Assembly: GCA_029379385.1 (NCBI GenBank)
Contig: CM055612.1
Coordinates: forward strand, 18,972,001-19,036,000
Direction of reading: 5' to 3'
Length of the DNA stretch: 64,000 nt
DNA from: Quillaja saponaria
Lineage: Eukaryota; Streptophyta; Magnoliopsida; Fabales; Quillajaceae
Shown in pieces: positions 49,301 to 61,628 of this stretch. Below the pieces are notes generated by a model. The model was not told the DNA's origin, did not search any database, and saw nothing but the letters and a program-made list of their open reading frames with translations. Within the stretch, counting starts at the first letter, position 1. Every line of letters begins with the position of its first letter. The translations under genes were made by a program, and so were the position numbers.

Positions 49301-49918
49301 GTGGGATGGATTATGTACGAATATCATTTTGTTATGCGGGCGCATAAATGCCTGGCAGGGGGTGATAATGTTATGCGGGGCTGGGTAACTCGTTGACCCT
49401 TTGGTTGCTTTGTTTGATATTATTGCTCTGATTACTTTGTGATCCTGTGTATCCTGTAAATTGTGAATTTATGATGATTATAATGTATGCGTGTAATGTG
49501 AATTAAAATATGAACAATGTTACATGAGGTTATTATATATATTATACGCTTGTGTTATGTGATGCTAGTACCCTTTGGGTACGATTTTTCACTCACAGAA
49601 TCCATAGGACTCACCCCTCTCTTGAGTATAGTACAGGGCGTCACCGAGCTTATAACTTGCCGATTGAGTATAGCAAGGTAATTCCAGGATCTCAGACTTG
49701 AAGTTAAAGGATGAAAGTTTTCAGTCACACTAGAATTGTGGAGTATCTAATTTCATATGATGTAAGAGTCTAGTAATTTGTCTTCGGTTTTAGAAAAGTT
49801 ACTTTTATTTTTTTAGTTGGTTTATGAGTTAGGTTTGGTATTTTGTTTCGAATTCAGGGTTATGGTGGTTTGATTACCCAATCCTTCGACCAGTCATTCC
49901 TCTTTGAGGGGTGTGTCA
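46374..49918 (+). repeat. Long LTR (3545 bp), plus orientation
   Basis: Starts TGTTATAACCCTCG after a polypurine tract and ends GGGTGTGTCA two bases before a primer-binding site. 3.5 kb is unusually long for a plant LTR. No open frames of note. Its start is repeated at 53009 and 58712, and inverted copies of its end lie at 53146 and 61629. The TGTTATAACCC start and GGGGAGATTG context recall Tekay/Del-type Ty3 elements, which is inference. Confidence 0.85.
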
Positions 49919-49920
49919 AG

Positions 49921-49937
49921 TTGGTGTCAGAGCATGG
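49921..49937 (+). other. Primer-binding site of the LTR retrotransposon
   Basis: TTGGTGTCAGAGCATGG lies right after the LTR end. It matches, with small differences, the TGGTATCAGAGCCATGG complement of plant initiator Met-tRNA, the usual primer of plant retrotransposons. Confidence 0.75.
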
Positions 49938-51608
49938 TTTAGAGGTCCGTGATTGTAAATGTGGAACATGTTGCTTTGTTTACATACATTACCTTGGGCG
50001 TATGTGGACTTAGTAAAATGTTCTTATTCACCTTGAAACTTCAAGTTGAAATTTTATAACATGCCCCTCTTGACTTTATATGATAGGTGTGCTTTGAATT
50101 CTTTTGTGTTTGCTTAAACGCGATAATGCGTGGTGGTTGTGTTATGAGTCAAGTATGATAATGAAATATTGGCTTTGATAAAAAAAATTAACCATTCCTC
50201 AAGTGTCTTTGACAAGAAAGTCAGATTGTAGAAAAATACGGGTGATTAACTAAGATCTTAGTTTAGTAACAGTAGCCTCCGTAAGAGGCAAACTCTTTAG
50301 TTTAGTACAACAAACTAACTAGCCGTTCATGAAGTTAATATACTTAAGACTTTTGTAATAATAATCGAGAGCAAAGGAGAAAAGATACCTATTTGATATA
50401 GGCTATGAACTTTCGAAGAACTCATTTTAAACCTATGTACTTTCATAGAGAAACGAACTGTGGAAATGCACATACATGTGTAGTTTGTTCACTTCTTTCC
50501 TAAGAGATACAAAATGTTTCATTTTCCAACGTTAAGTTTGCAAACCAATCTCGATATTGAATATTGATGCCTAGATTTAACACACCCATTGATTAAAGGA
50601 ATAAAGTCTAAATCATCTTAAGTTGTGTGCGATTATGAACTATTGAAGAAACCTACTTCAAACTTGTTTATTTTATGGTGAAATAGATCGTGGAAACATA
50701 TGCACACGTCTAGCCCATTTATTTTTTTCAAGTCCTCGTCTTAAAAAGCATGAAAAGTTTTCTTTTTAATGTCACGCTTGCAAACTAATTTTAATATTAA
50801 ATATCGAATCTTGGAAATAATACAATTATCAGTTAAAAAAAAAAAGAATGATTCGTTTTGATTGTGTAATGATTATAGTAGTTGAATTCTTCCTTTCTGT
50901 AATATTTGTAAATTAGTTGGTCGATTGAAAAGACTCAAGACTCTTCTTACACTTGGAATATTATTACGCTTAGACCAAAAAGGAATAACGTTCCAAAAAT
51001 TATTTTCCATAACCAATGACATATAACAAGATCTTAGTCATGCCTTTTAAATTTATTAATGTTTCATTAACCTTCATAAATCGTGAAAGTAAGAAATAAT
51101 ATGTGAAACATTTGTGCTGTCTTGTAAATATTTATATATGAAAATAATAATAAAATAAATGAGCTTTGTGTTAAATTCTTTAAGTACGAATTTTTGATAA
51201 ACTATGTTTAAGTTTGAAATTCGCTTGGTTTAATAGGTATGTTTTGAAGTTTAATGAAACGTTAAGCCTGAGATTCATAGAACTTCTTTCACGGATTTGA
51301 GGCTTTCCAGTGAATTCTTATGTTTTCATTTAACTCAGTTTATACTAATTTAATCGACTTTTCTAACACTAGTTACATTATTTATTATTCAAAGAGAAAA
51401 TTTTTCTAATAATGTCTATTACTTGTTAACAAAGTATTACAAATCTGGTATGGCAACATTAGAAAAGTTGACTATAAGTTTGAGATAGCATGAAATTTAT
51501 AATTAATAAAATTAATGAGCAACAATATGTATGTTAAGCGGTGGTAATAAATAACATGAGTATAAAAAACATTGAATACATAAATATGGTGAATTAGAGT
51601 AAATAAGA

Positions 51609-51652
<44 letters not shown>

Positions 51653-53008
51653 ATAGACACACAATTTTATATGTATAAACAGAACAGATATCAATTGTAA
51701 ACTTAACTAACTGCTATAATCTGATTTTAAACTATAAAATTAGAATAATGCGAAGTAAGTTTCAATTATGAAATTAAGGGCAAGTATAGATAAAATAATA
51801 AGCATTATACCTATATGAATATAGAATGTATGTACATAAATAATATAAAGTTGAATTGGATTTTAATTTTATATCAATAATTGCAGTGATAATTGAGGTG
51901 ATATTCATGTTAAAGATATAACCAGTTATAAATAATTATGAAGTGATATCCTTCAGAAGGGAATAACAAAATTTCAACAATATATTTGGCATTTTTAAAA
52001 AAATGAAAGGATAATTAGAAAATAAAATAGTAAATAATAGATCAAATAGAGATGGGTACAATGTAGTTCAGCATTTCGTTTCTTTGGATTATCGTTGAAT
52101 AAACTATGTTACTAATATCAATTTAAAAAAAATTAAAAAAATGGCATGTATCACTACACTGTGAACAACCAATTATTATATGGCTTAGTATAGATTTTAT
52201 ATATAGTCAATGGGTTACTTAAATAAAAACGACCAATTGTAAACATAATCCATGGTCAGTTTTTTGTAAATTACTCGTTTAGGTACGAATGTTCAAATAT
52301 GTCGTAGTTAAGTCTATACTAATAAATAACCAATTTTCAATAAGAAAAGTACAATAATGCTAAGAATAAATTAGTGTATCAATAATAGTAGTAGCCAAAA
52401 TTACATGTCACGTATAGCAATATTACGTAAATAACTTAATTGTAATATATATATACATATATGTATATATAAAAGATTAGTCTTGGATATTTCAAGTTTT
52501 TTTTTTTTTAGTCAACTAATTTAACCTTTTGAACATGTATATATTAAAGGTGATATATTAAAGAACATATGTATATTCTTTAGAGGAAATATAAAAATTT
52601 AGAAATCTATAGTTATTAGCAAAATTTTTAATTATTGTTAATCAAGGAAAATAGTTTAAAACTAAAGGTAAACAGAAGCTAATTTATTTTACTCATGTAA
52701 TTATCTGATTTAGCACATTAATCTGGATTTTAAATAAGAATTATGGTATGATTTTGAACATAAATTGGGGTTTAGGTGTTTAATTATAAGAGTATCACAG
52801 TGAAAGCATGATGCAGTGTCATGAGGAACTGAAGTGTTCAGTGGCGAGCATAAGTAGACAAGTTCGTAAACTTCAGTTAATCATTTGATGGAAACCACAA
52901 GGGAAACCAAAGTGACAATATTCGTATTTATGTGATTGATTTAAGTAAACAATCGATCCGTACCCCCTTTTGTTGAAATTAGGATGAATTTCTTTTAAGG
53001 GGAGAGAT
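49938..53008 (+). mobile_element. Non-coding internal region of the LTR retrotransposon
   Basis: About 3.1 kb between the primer-binding site and a polypurine tract (AAGGGGAGAGA, 52997-53007). No gag, protease, RT, RNase H or integrase motifs are visible in any frame. Short diverged repeats are present, such as the blocks with GAACTATTGAAGAA and GAAACATATGCACA around 50400-50760. An AT/GT microsatellite lies at 51613-51652. The arrangement fits a non-autonomous, LARD-like element. Heavy decay of a former coding region cannot be excluded. Confidence 0.65.
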
Positions 53009-53145
53009 TGTTATAACCCTCATAACTTGATAACGAAAAATCGAGTTTTTCACACAATATGTAAAGTTATGTTACAGAATAAACAATTAATTAAATAATA
53101 GTATAGTTAAATATGTTATAATTCGACATCTTAGTATAACCAAGT
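53009..53145 (+). repeat. Truncated LTR copy (137 bp), plus orientation
   Basis: Begins TGTTATAACCCTCATAACTT after the polypurine tract and follows the first ~137 bp of the LTR at 46374, ending at AGTATAACC where an inverted LTR begins. The rest of this 3' LTR is missing or displaced. Confidence 0.8.
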
Positions 53146-56100
53146 TGTCACACCCCTCATGGAGGAATGACTGGCCGGAGGATTAGATAACCAATCCTCC
53201 GTAACCCTGACTTCAAAAAAAAGTAACAAACATGACCCTTGACCTAACTAAAGAATAAAAGTAACTTTTATAAAACAGAAGTTCACTTTAAAAGTTTATT
53301 TTTTGAAACAATTACCATTTACTAAAAATTTTGGCAGAGATTCTCTGCAATATGGAACATGCCTCAAAATACAAATAAATATGTTCATGATATTACACAA
53401 CAATAATATAAAGACAACAAGGAGCTCTGCTCCGTCCACATCATAAACAAGACAAATAACTAGACTCTTACATCATACAAAATTAAACACCCTACAGTTC
53501 TAGAGTGACTGCAAACTTTCATCCATGACTTCAAGTCTAAGATCCTGGAAAATATTTTTCCATAAGAGAGGGATAAGTCCTACGGACTCTATGAGTGGAG
53601 AATCGTACCCAAAGGGTACTGGCATCACTCAACACAAATATATAACATATATAGTAATATCATAATTTAATTCGAAATACGTATACACATTTGTAATCGT
53701 CATAAATTCACAATTTACATAATTCATATAATTACAGCTGAATTAGAGCAATCAAAGTATACAAAGCAAACAAAGAGCCAACGAGTAACTCAGCCCCACA
53801 CAACATTATCACGACCTGCCGGGCATTTACTCGTCTGCACAACAAATTGATCACCGTACATAATCCATCCCATTAGGACTGAGTACTCAATTTTAAAAAA
53901 TATTTATCAAAATCATAATTTTTCATGATTTTAAATCAGAATATCCTAGGTGCACCTAGATTCTTAATTTTAGAGATAAAAATCATTTTTTATAAAAACC
54001 TCACTTTGTTGGCCTTTATCAACCACAACCAATATTAAACAAACATAATTCAAATACATCACTGAGATACTGTACTTGCTTATTTTCTATATATCACGTA
54101 TATTTAAGTGCAACTAGAATCACATATAATAATCTAGCCACTAAAGGCAGCAATTGACCACTCACTTGTTTACAAATCTTGTTCGTCACTTTGTCTTGTG
54201 CTCGCGTATGTCATCAAGCCCACAAAAAGATCCTAAACTGAAATTCTTAATTCCAAATAATACTTAGTTCATAAACGTTATCGTTATAATCTTTTAATTA
54301 CTAAGCTTATATATATACCAACTTATATAGGCCTCTTATGAAAGTTATTTATTAAGCTATTGCATGTCAAGTAGTATAAATTGTACTTTATGTGGTAAGG
54401 TTAATAATGAAGATAAATTTTAAATGTATTTGACAATGCATAGGGTAGAAGAATCCATTAGAGAAGATAGAAAGCACGTAATGAGTTAGATATGTTAAAA
54501 CTGTCCAAACTTGAGGTTTGAACTAGTGTTTTCTATAATGGTCATATCTTCCTTGAGGAAATTCCAAATCTAGTTTTGTAAAATTTATTAAATACTAGAC
54601 ACATATAGATTTATACTGGTATATAATTTGTAATTTTTAGATTTGTATATCAAAACATTTTATTCTTTGAAGTTGTATCAAATTCTGTAAAATGCAAGAT
54701 TTTGACAGCTTTGACCTTACCTTAGTAAATTGAACACAACTTTCTCTAAGTAAAGTGAAATCCAATTTTGTTTATTGAGTTTATTAATAGACAAGTATAT
54801 ATATCTTTATTATTTAGAAACTTTTCCTAAAATTAGTCTTGAACCCACTCAATTTCTTACATGAACCAAAAATAGGGCACTAAAAATCCTGCATGACCTA
54901 GCTGGAGTCTAACAACTCTAACTCACAACATACTTCTAACCAAGCTACGAAATTTTGCAGAAAATATTTCAAGACCATAAGCTACTTTTTATCTTTCGAA
55001 ATCTTAATTTAATTCTGCCCTAAAGACACTCGAAATACCAAATTTCTGTTACTCACGAAATTTGCCCCTCACACCCCTTCAACACCACTTAACTCTCATT
55101 TTCCAACAATACAAACAATTTTCTAATTATCATCATTTTCAAGCAATTCTCATCCTCCTAAGCTATTTTCTTTACATCCCTAACCGCAATTATAGGTGCA
55201 GAAATTTTCCTAAAGGAAAGAATTGGTTAGAAGTTCACACCTCACTCTTCTAAGAGAACCATAAGTGCCTTGTTTACATCATGGCAGCAGAACCTTCTAA
55301 TAACAGTTTCACATCCCATAAGAACTTTCACGGTTAAAGGAAAAAGATGGTCTGGCAGCTGTTGCAAGGAAACCCAATATAAAACTTGGTGGCTACACCA
55401 ATCTACAAGTACCAGCAATGTGGACAATATGCAAGGGAAAGGACACTGACTGCCAGCAAGAAAACAAACTAACACAGATTGGAATTGTAGCAAAAAGAGG
55501 AAGAATTCATTTGTTGCCTCATAAATTTTAGGAGAAAGAATGGAAAAAATATAAAACTAAGGTGGTAGCTACTAATTTCCTGTATCAACCACCAAGTATC
55601 ATTTGTCTTGTTTTTTATTTACACACACTGCAACCAAGCCATACATATGAAAGAGAAAGTTGTATTATTAAGGAGGAAAAGTAAAGTGAATGACCATTTA
55701 AAAAAACACATGATAGGCTAAGGACATAGCACACTTATAGCAACCTAGGTTTGTAAGGCTGAACATCCCCCACCAAGCTCCTTTCAATCACTAATCTGCT
55801 TAAACCCAAACAAGAACAAATCTTTATTTCCATTGATACTACAACAACCTTCACAACTGCTACAAGAACTTTAGCTGAATCCTTATCAATAGCTCTCGAA
55901 TTTTGGGTATATGGGATGGAACCTCCAAATACAAGGTAGGAGTGATGCAAGAGCTATGAGTAATAGTTGGGTGTTGAAAGCAGATAGGATGAAAGCGGAA
56001 TGGAAATGGATCAGCATACACTTCAAAACGAATTAGCAAAAGAAGTTTGGTAGGTGCAGCAAGAAGAGATCACTATGACCCAAGAGCTCAATGGAATAAC

Positions 56101-56886
56101 AGGGGAGAAAAATGAGGAACAAAACACAGCACCAGTAAGAAAAAAGAAAAGCAAGTCAGGTGCATCAATTGAAGGAAAGAAAAACCCAAAAACAAAAGAA
56201 TAAACTAGAAGGATTAAAGTCAAAGTTTCACTTTATGTATGGTTATAATTAATTCTAGTTATTTCTAAGTATATATATATTACACACTTAATTTCTAGCT
56301 TCATATAAACCAATAATGGTTAAAATGAATTCTTACATTACATATATATAAATATTCAATTACTTTAAATTTTTACTGTGCGTAAGATTTTATTTACCCA
56401 ATTGCGCCCATTTAAGTACAACCATTTTAAAATGTAAGAAAAAGAAAATAAATAGAGTTATACAATCTCCCACAATTCTTTCCTCTCTTATTGCTTTAAT
56501 TAAACACTTACTTGATTTATCAATAAAATTTACACAATTGAATTCTAAGTTTTATTTCAACCAAATAAGGTGATAAAAATTACAATAAGTTTTGTACAAA
56601 CGTTTTAAAGTATATACAAATATTCCAAAGTGTATATTCAAAATATCGGGTTATAATATGTATTACTTATTCAATCAATTAAATTTTGCTTGGTCAGAAT
56701 TTTCTATACTATACAATATCAAATTGCACAAACTTAAAACATATACTACGTTATCAGATTATAACAAGTTCCCTTATATTATTATTTAATTAATTTTTTT
56801 ATGTATTTATTATTTTATAACTAAAATTTACACATTATATCTAATGCTCAAATTTTTTTCAATAATTAGTTTTTGAGGGTCAAGAT
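53146..56886 (-). repeat. Inverted LTR copy of the same family (~3.7 kb)
   Basis: Its left end, TGTCACACCCCTCATGGAGG, is the reverse complement of the LTR end at ~49890-49918. Matches continue through 53560-54870 and 55010-55090 (reverse complement of ~47900-48010). The far end near 56680-56886 reads, on the minus strand, as a diverged LTR start. No primer-binding site follows on the minus-strand side, so it appears solo. The stretch 55250-56220 is less certain and holds only short unconvincing frames. Confidence 0.6.
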
Positions 56887-58711
56887 GTCTAAAATGTCTA
56901 GTGTTTTTCTATCTTTTCTAGTAGTTTCTTTCTAGAATCAATCTTAAATAACAGACATAACTCTACTATTTAAATTCACATAATTCATTTTACACAATTA
57001 TCTGGCAACCACAGTGCACAAATTTCACTCACAAAGCTCAAGAATGAAACTCATCATTTTGTCTAGCCTGCAACGAGGTCGGAGTGTCCTCGACACGCTC
57101 TGGAGTAGAAAATCAAAAATTCATACATTACACACGGTCTTCACTTTAAGGTTAATCTACAATTTCTTAATTCCACATCATTACATTTAACATATTTCTT
57201 AAGAATTTTAGCTCTTCTACCTAATTTATCAAAGCTAGTTTAATTCATCCAATACTTCAAGTTCTATAATCCAACTTAAAGCTATAGTTTTTCCCCTTTT
57301 ATTTTGGTACCATTTGCACCAAATTAACTAACTATCGGTTTCCAAAGTGTTTAATTTTCAACCTTGAATTCAAATTAACTATCTAATTTACACTAAAGTT
57401 TACATTAAACTTTTAAATGGTAGTATGCTTTTAATCACAGTTGAATTGTATTGCTCTTATATTGTTAAAATCCTTGTGTATCGATATTACATAAGTATCC
57501 ATATTTTTATCTTCCCAACCCTGAAAATTAAGTTTAGTTCATTATTTAAATTTAATTAAAAACTTAGATTATACCCTTTCCACCATTGTATAATTTTTTT
57601 CCCAATCTCTCTTTCCTTATACATGTTATTTCCACCATTCTAATTACTTATTTAACATTCCTAATTAGCCATAGAGGAATTATAGTTAACTTATCTAAAC
57701 ACATTAAATAACCATTAATCCTACATAACTAACCAACATCAACTCAATTCAATTAGTTGTTTGTCAAAAACTTAAATTCTACCACTCCAATACTCGTATT
57801 CTTGAAAAAAAATTTAAAATAAATTTAAAAAAAAACCCCTTCCTCAATGCTCATGAAAATTAACCTATAAGGTCTTACATCCTAACCCTTACTTATAATT
57901 TCCCTTAATTTCAAGATATCATAAAACATCACACAAGACTACCACTAACTATTAACAACCATCCTAATGGCAAGAAGGAGGAAAACCTTGCACCTAGTGG
58001 GTGGCGAAAGGATGCGATCAGTTCAGGAAACTAACGTGTAGCCAACTCCTACACGTTGGCTCCCTTGTTGCACCAACGAATGCCTTCAAGTTCTCTAACA
58101 AATCGAATAGAAGGGGAAGTAGTTGTGTTGTTGCCATAACAGAGGATCCTACAGTAGCGACAAAAGCAAGATAAGAACCCTCCTGCAGTTTTCAACCTTC
58201 ACCTAAACATGGTGTACACCAAGGACCACCATCTCAACAACAAGAATTAAAGAGGGTCCATTTAGCTCCCAAAGGAGCCTCACAAGTAGGGAAAAGAAAC
58301 AAAGGCTTACCATCCACACCAATTCCTAGCAACAATTGTTTTCCACCCTACAACTCCACTTGGAATGAGCAAATCAACCCACCAACGACAACACAAGGGA
58401 AGGGATAAGAGCAATTCTGAACAACTAAAAGGCAAAGCGCACATAAGAACGAGAAGGAAAGAAGCAGAGACTCAGAAATTGTGGGAGGCGGTGGAGCATA
58501 GTTGGTCCAATGAAAAGAGAGGAAAAATAACAAGAATATAAAAGGTAAAGCAATAAAGTAAAGTCAAGGTCCACCCTTATAATTTTTCTCAAGATTTATA
58601 TATATACATGTACTTAGATGTGTATATGTTTATATAAATGTTGATTTAATCTAACTTTCTTAACTTTCTCCTTTGTTAACTTGCAATTATGTTGTTTTAC
58701 TAAAATAATTC
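56887..58711 (-). repeat. Further inverted, partial LTR material
   Basis: 57650-57830 is the reverse complement of ~47400-47560 (the block around TATTGGAATTG and AATTGATATTGAGTTGATAT). 57960-58560 corresponds loosely to 46740-47300. 56899-56940 instead matches plus-orientation LTR sequence near 48715. This indicates at least one more LTR copy with rearrangements. Exact borders cannot be set by eye. Confidence 0.45.
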
Positions 58712-59035
58712 TGTTATAACCCTTACAATTTGATATCGTAAATTCGAATTTTAAATGTAATGTGTAGATTTTAGTTAAAAAATAAAAAAATTAAATAAAT
58801 AACAATACAATTGAACATGTTACAACATGATATTAAAGAATGGAATTTGAACAATTTGGTTTACCTTTTGATCATAAAAAAAAAAATTAATAATAATAAT
58901 AAATACAAGTATTTGAAGTAAATAAATATTATAGCAATATATATATACATAATTATATATGTATATAATCAAATTAAAACTTGAATGACTTTGACTTTGA
59001 TTTCATTTTATGTAACTTTATTGATAATTGTGATA
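58712..59035 (+). repeat. LTR 5' fragment, plus orientation
   Basis: Starts TGTTATAACCCTTACAATTTG and continues with AATAACAATACAATTGAACATG and a TTTGACTTTGA block, like the first part of the LTR at 46374. It ends near 59035, where different sequence begins. Confidence 0.65.
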
Positions 59036-59149
59036 ACCCGATAGTTTAAGGTACCTGGTCAGTATGTGGTACATATGATGAGTCGTAGTTAAGTAAATAA
59101 TAAATTTATAAAGCAATTTAAACTGAAAGAATATATATATTTGGAATTT

Positions 59150-59649
59150 TAATTTAACACCATTATGTAGGCTGTTTTCACCTTACCATGTCCATCTGCC
59201 ACCACATGTTTTAGGACAACAACTTCTTCCTCAAAACGTTTAATGGTTTCCCGAAATTCTTCTGATAGCTTAGTCATATCATTGCCATAAGAATCTGCAC
59301 CCTTTCTAAGTGCCTACTGTTCAATGTTTCAAGGCTTGTAGATAAGAAATTACAAAAGCCATATGAAGCCACGACGAATTCTTTATGCTAGCAGGACTAT
59401 TACCCACAAATCCTTTTAAGACTTCCAGCCTTTCTCTTATGTTTTCCATATCTTAGACACTCATAATTCACCTAAGGAGAGAAAAATATAAGTAAAGATT
59501 CTTTAGACTAGTAAACACTAAACTGGTTAATTGTTAACCCACAAACTTGCAGTAGTTCACCTCCCAAAGTGTCTACAACTTTTAACTAACCAGCAAATTT
59601 GAAACATACAGTGACCAATAATTTCAGCCAACCTGGCTCTAATACCACT
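59150..59649 (-). mobile_element. Retrotransposon internal 5' part: primer-binding site and gag start
   Basis: On the minus strand, AGTGGTATTAGAGCCAGGTT just after 59650 is a Met-tRNA primer-binding site. About 190 bases further, an ATG near 59452 opens a gag-like frame (MENIRERLEVLKGFVGNSPA, then SWLHMAFVISYLQALKH), followed after stops by a coiled-coil-like segment (EEFRETIKRFEEEVVVLKHV). Coiled coils are usual at the start of plant Ty3-type gag. The element is cut off at about 59150. Confidence 0.6.
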
Positions 59650-61112
59650 TGCCATGGGGAGTTTATTTAGAGGTTTATTTTATGCCTTTGATAACCCAAT
59701 ATGGCACTTGACAACCAATGTAAAGTCTCAGCCAATTTCCCACACACAACCAGAAATAATAAGTTATAAGAATGCAAAACAAAAAAAAACAATTAATTTT
59801 ACTGGAACACCACTCTTAACCTTTATTAACAAAGGAATAATCATAAGTTTTGTACATCCATTGCATACATAACCAATCTATGATTTTTCAGTTCTAGCTA
59901 GCAACCAAATATAATGACCAACCTAAAATATCAAGACATGTTTAAATACTGCACAAAAGCAGTTTGGCAATAATAACCCTATTGTCTAGGTTGCTGCCAC
60001 CTTTCAAGGGTCAGTTACCTAACTGCTAAAACAATTGCAGCACCTCTCGATAAGTGCTCTATGAAAACAGTTTTTCCTTGTTGTAACTTCCCACAAACCA
60101 AGTTTACATTGGAAACTATTTGTAACCACTAGAAGATGGCATGTTGTTGTGCTATCAACATTGTAGCCTACCCCCGATGTCATCTGGCTGACTGGCATGC
60201 CCACCACATGCCTACCTGCTGAAACTTAGAGCACTTGTTCTAAATCATTGCTAGCCCAAGAGCTATATACCACCAAACATGAGCCAACCTTAGTCAAAAC
60301 GAGCCAACTTGCACTAAAGTGCATTTTCATGAAACTAAAAGCCTACAACAAGACATAGACCCATGTCCAAGCTCCACAATATTAATGCAACATATAAACT
60401 ATATGTCCAAGCCCCACAATATTAATGTAACACATAAACTATTTGTGCACCACCAAGTCAACACATATAGGCCATACTACGCAGTACATTACATGCATGA
60501 TGTGCCTTTGCTTGCACACACACACCAGCTGCATGTTGTCAGCCAACGTTATGGAAACAAAAGCCTAAAATAAGTTATAGACTCATGTCCAAGCCCCACA
60601 ATAACAATACAACACCGAAACTATCTGTACACTACCAAGTCAGCATATAGGCCATACTGTGCAGCTTATTGCATGCATGATGTGCCTTTGCTTGCATACA
60701 GACACCAGCTTCAAGTTGTCAACCAATGTCAAGGCAATAACCTGTCAGTGTTAAGGCATCAGTCTGCTAGTGTCAAGGCATCAGCTTACTTGTGTCAAGG
60801 CACTGCTTACCAAAGTCAAGACCTTGCAACTTGCCAATGTCACTTGTCAAGTTTCCTCAGTGCCATGCATGTGTTAAGTTTCCTCATTGCCATGAATGTG
60901 TCAAGTCTCCTTAGTGCCATGCATGTGTCAAGTGTCCATAACCCTTGTTTCAAAGCATGCCTTCCTCATGCATTTATGTTTGGTCTAGTATGACAGAAGG
61001 CCAAACCATGATGCTAGAAATGTCTACATGTCAAAGTGATGACAGTTAGGCTCCATCAATTTTCATCCAATAAAGATCTTTAATGAACTCATACATTGTA
61101 GTATTCCTTACA
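59650..61112 (-). repeat. LTR of the second retrotransposon, rich in tandem repeats
   Basis: The minus-strand end, CCCCATGGCA, abuts the primer-binding site. The other end is tentative. Inside, a ~220 bp unit is duplicated (60341-60564 and 60565-60740, sharing TTGCATGCATGATGTGCC-like and GCCTTTGCTTGCA blocks). It is followed by ~20 bp repeats of GTGTCAAGGCATCAG (60735-60830) and ~30 bp repeats of AGTGCCATGCATGTGTCAAG (60845-60940). The frames over 60319-60993 come from these repeats and are not genes. Confidence 0.5.
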
Positions 61113-61628
61113 TGTGTTGTTGTTGTTCGTCTATATTTTAATGAATCGAATACTCTTAAAACAAAAGAAAAAGAAAGATTCTAGCTTTCTTAATTAATCA
61201 CAAATCTTGTCTTGATTAACTTACTATTTTCTTTCAAAGTTTTATAGTTTTTAAGTAATGCCAAAAATAAGCAGATAATATTAAAATTTATTTTTCCAAG
61301 CCACTCTTCTTGCACACATGAGCACATATATTATCAATTGTTCAACTAAAAAAAAAAGTTGTTTAGCATTTATTAAGAATAAAGTACTACTCTTTACTCC
61401 TAGTGGTTTGACTTTTTTTGAAATGCACATGATTTATTTTGTCCAAAAGTAGCCCCATGTAGTATGGACCAACATGTGCTTTTGGACAAAATCTATCCAA
61501 ACTAACCCTTTTTATATCCACATGCTTTTCACATGAGTATATGATTATTGTAGCCACGAGATTCTTTTGCTTTTAACTCCAAAAATCTCAAATTCTTTCC
61601 TCCACCCTTCATTCTTTTAGTGAGTGTG
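61113..61628. other. Spacer between retrotransposon copies
   Basis: AT-rich. CTTTTGGACAAAA-type words at 61437-61490 form a near-palindrome (TTTTGTCCAAAAGTAGC ... GTGCTTTTGGACAAAAT). No gene seen. Confidence 0.45.

Noticed and set aside
51512..51694. Minus-strand frame with Tyr-Ile and His-Thr repeats
   Set aside because: Translation of an AT/GT microsatellite.
60319..60993. Two plus-strand frames of 84 and 106 codons with similar His/Gln-rich phrases
   Set aside because: They are products of the tandem repeats in an LTR, and the similarity reflects DNA duplication.
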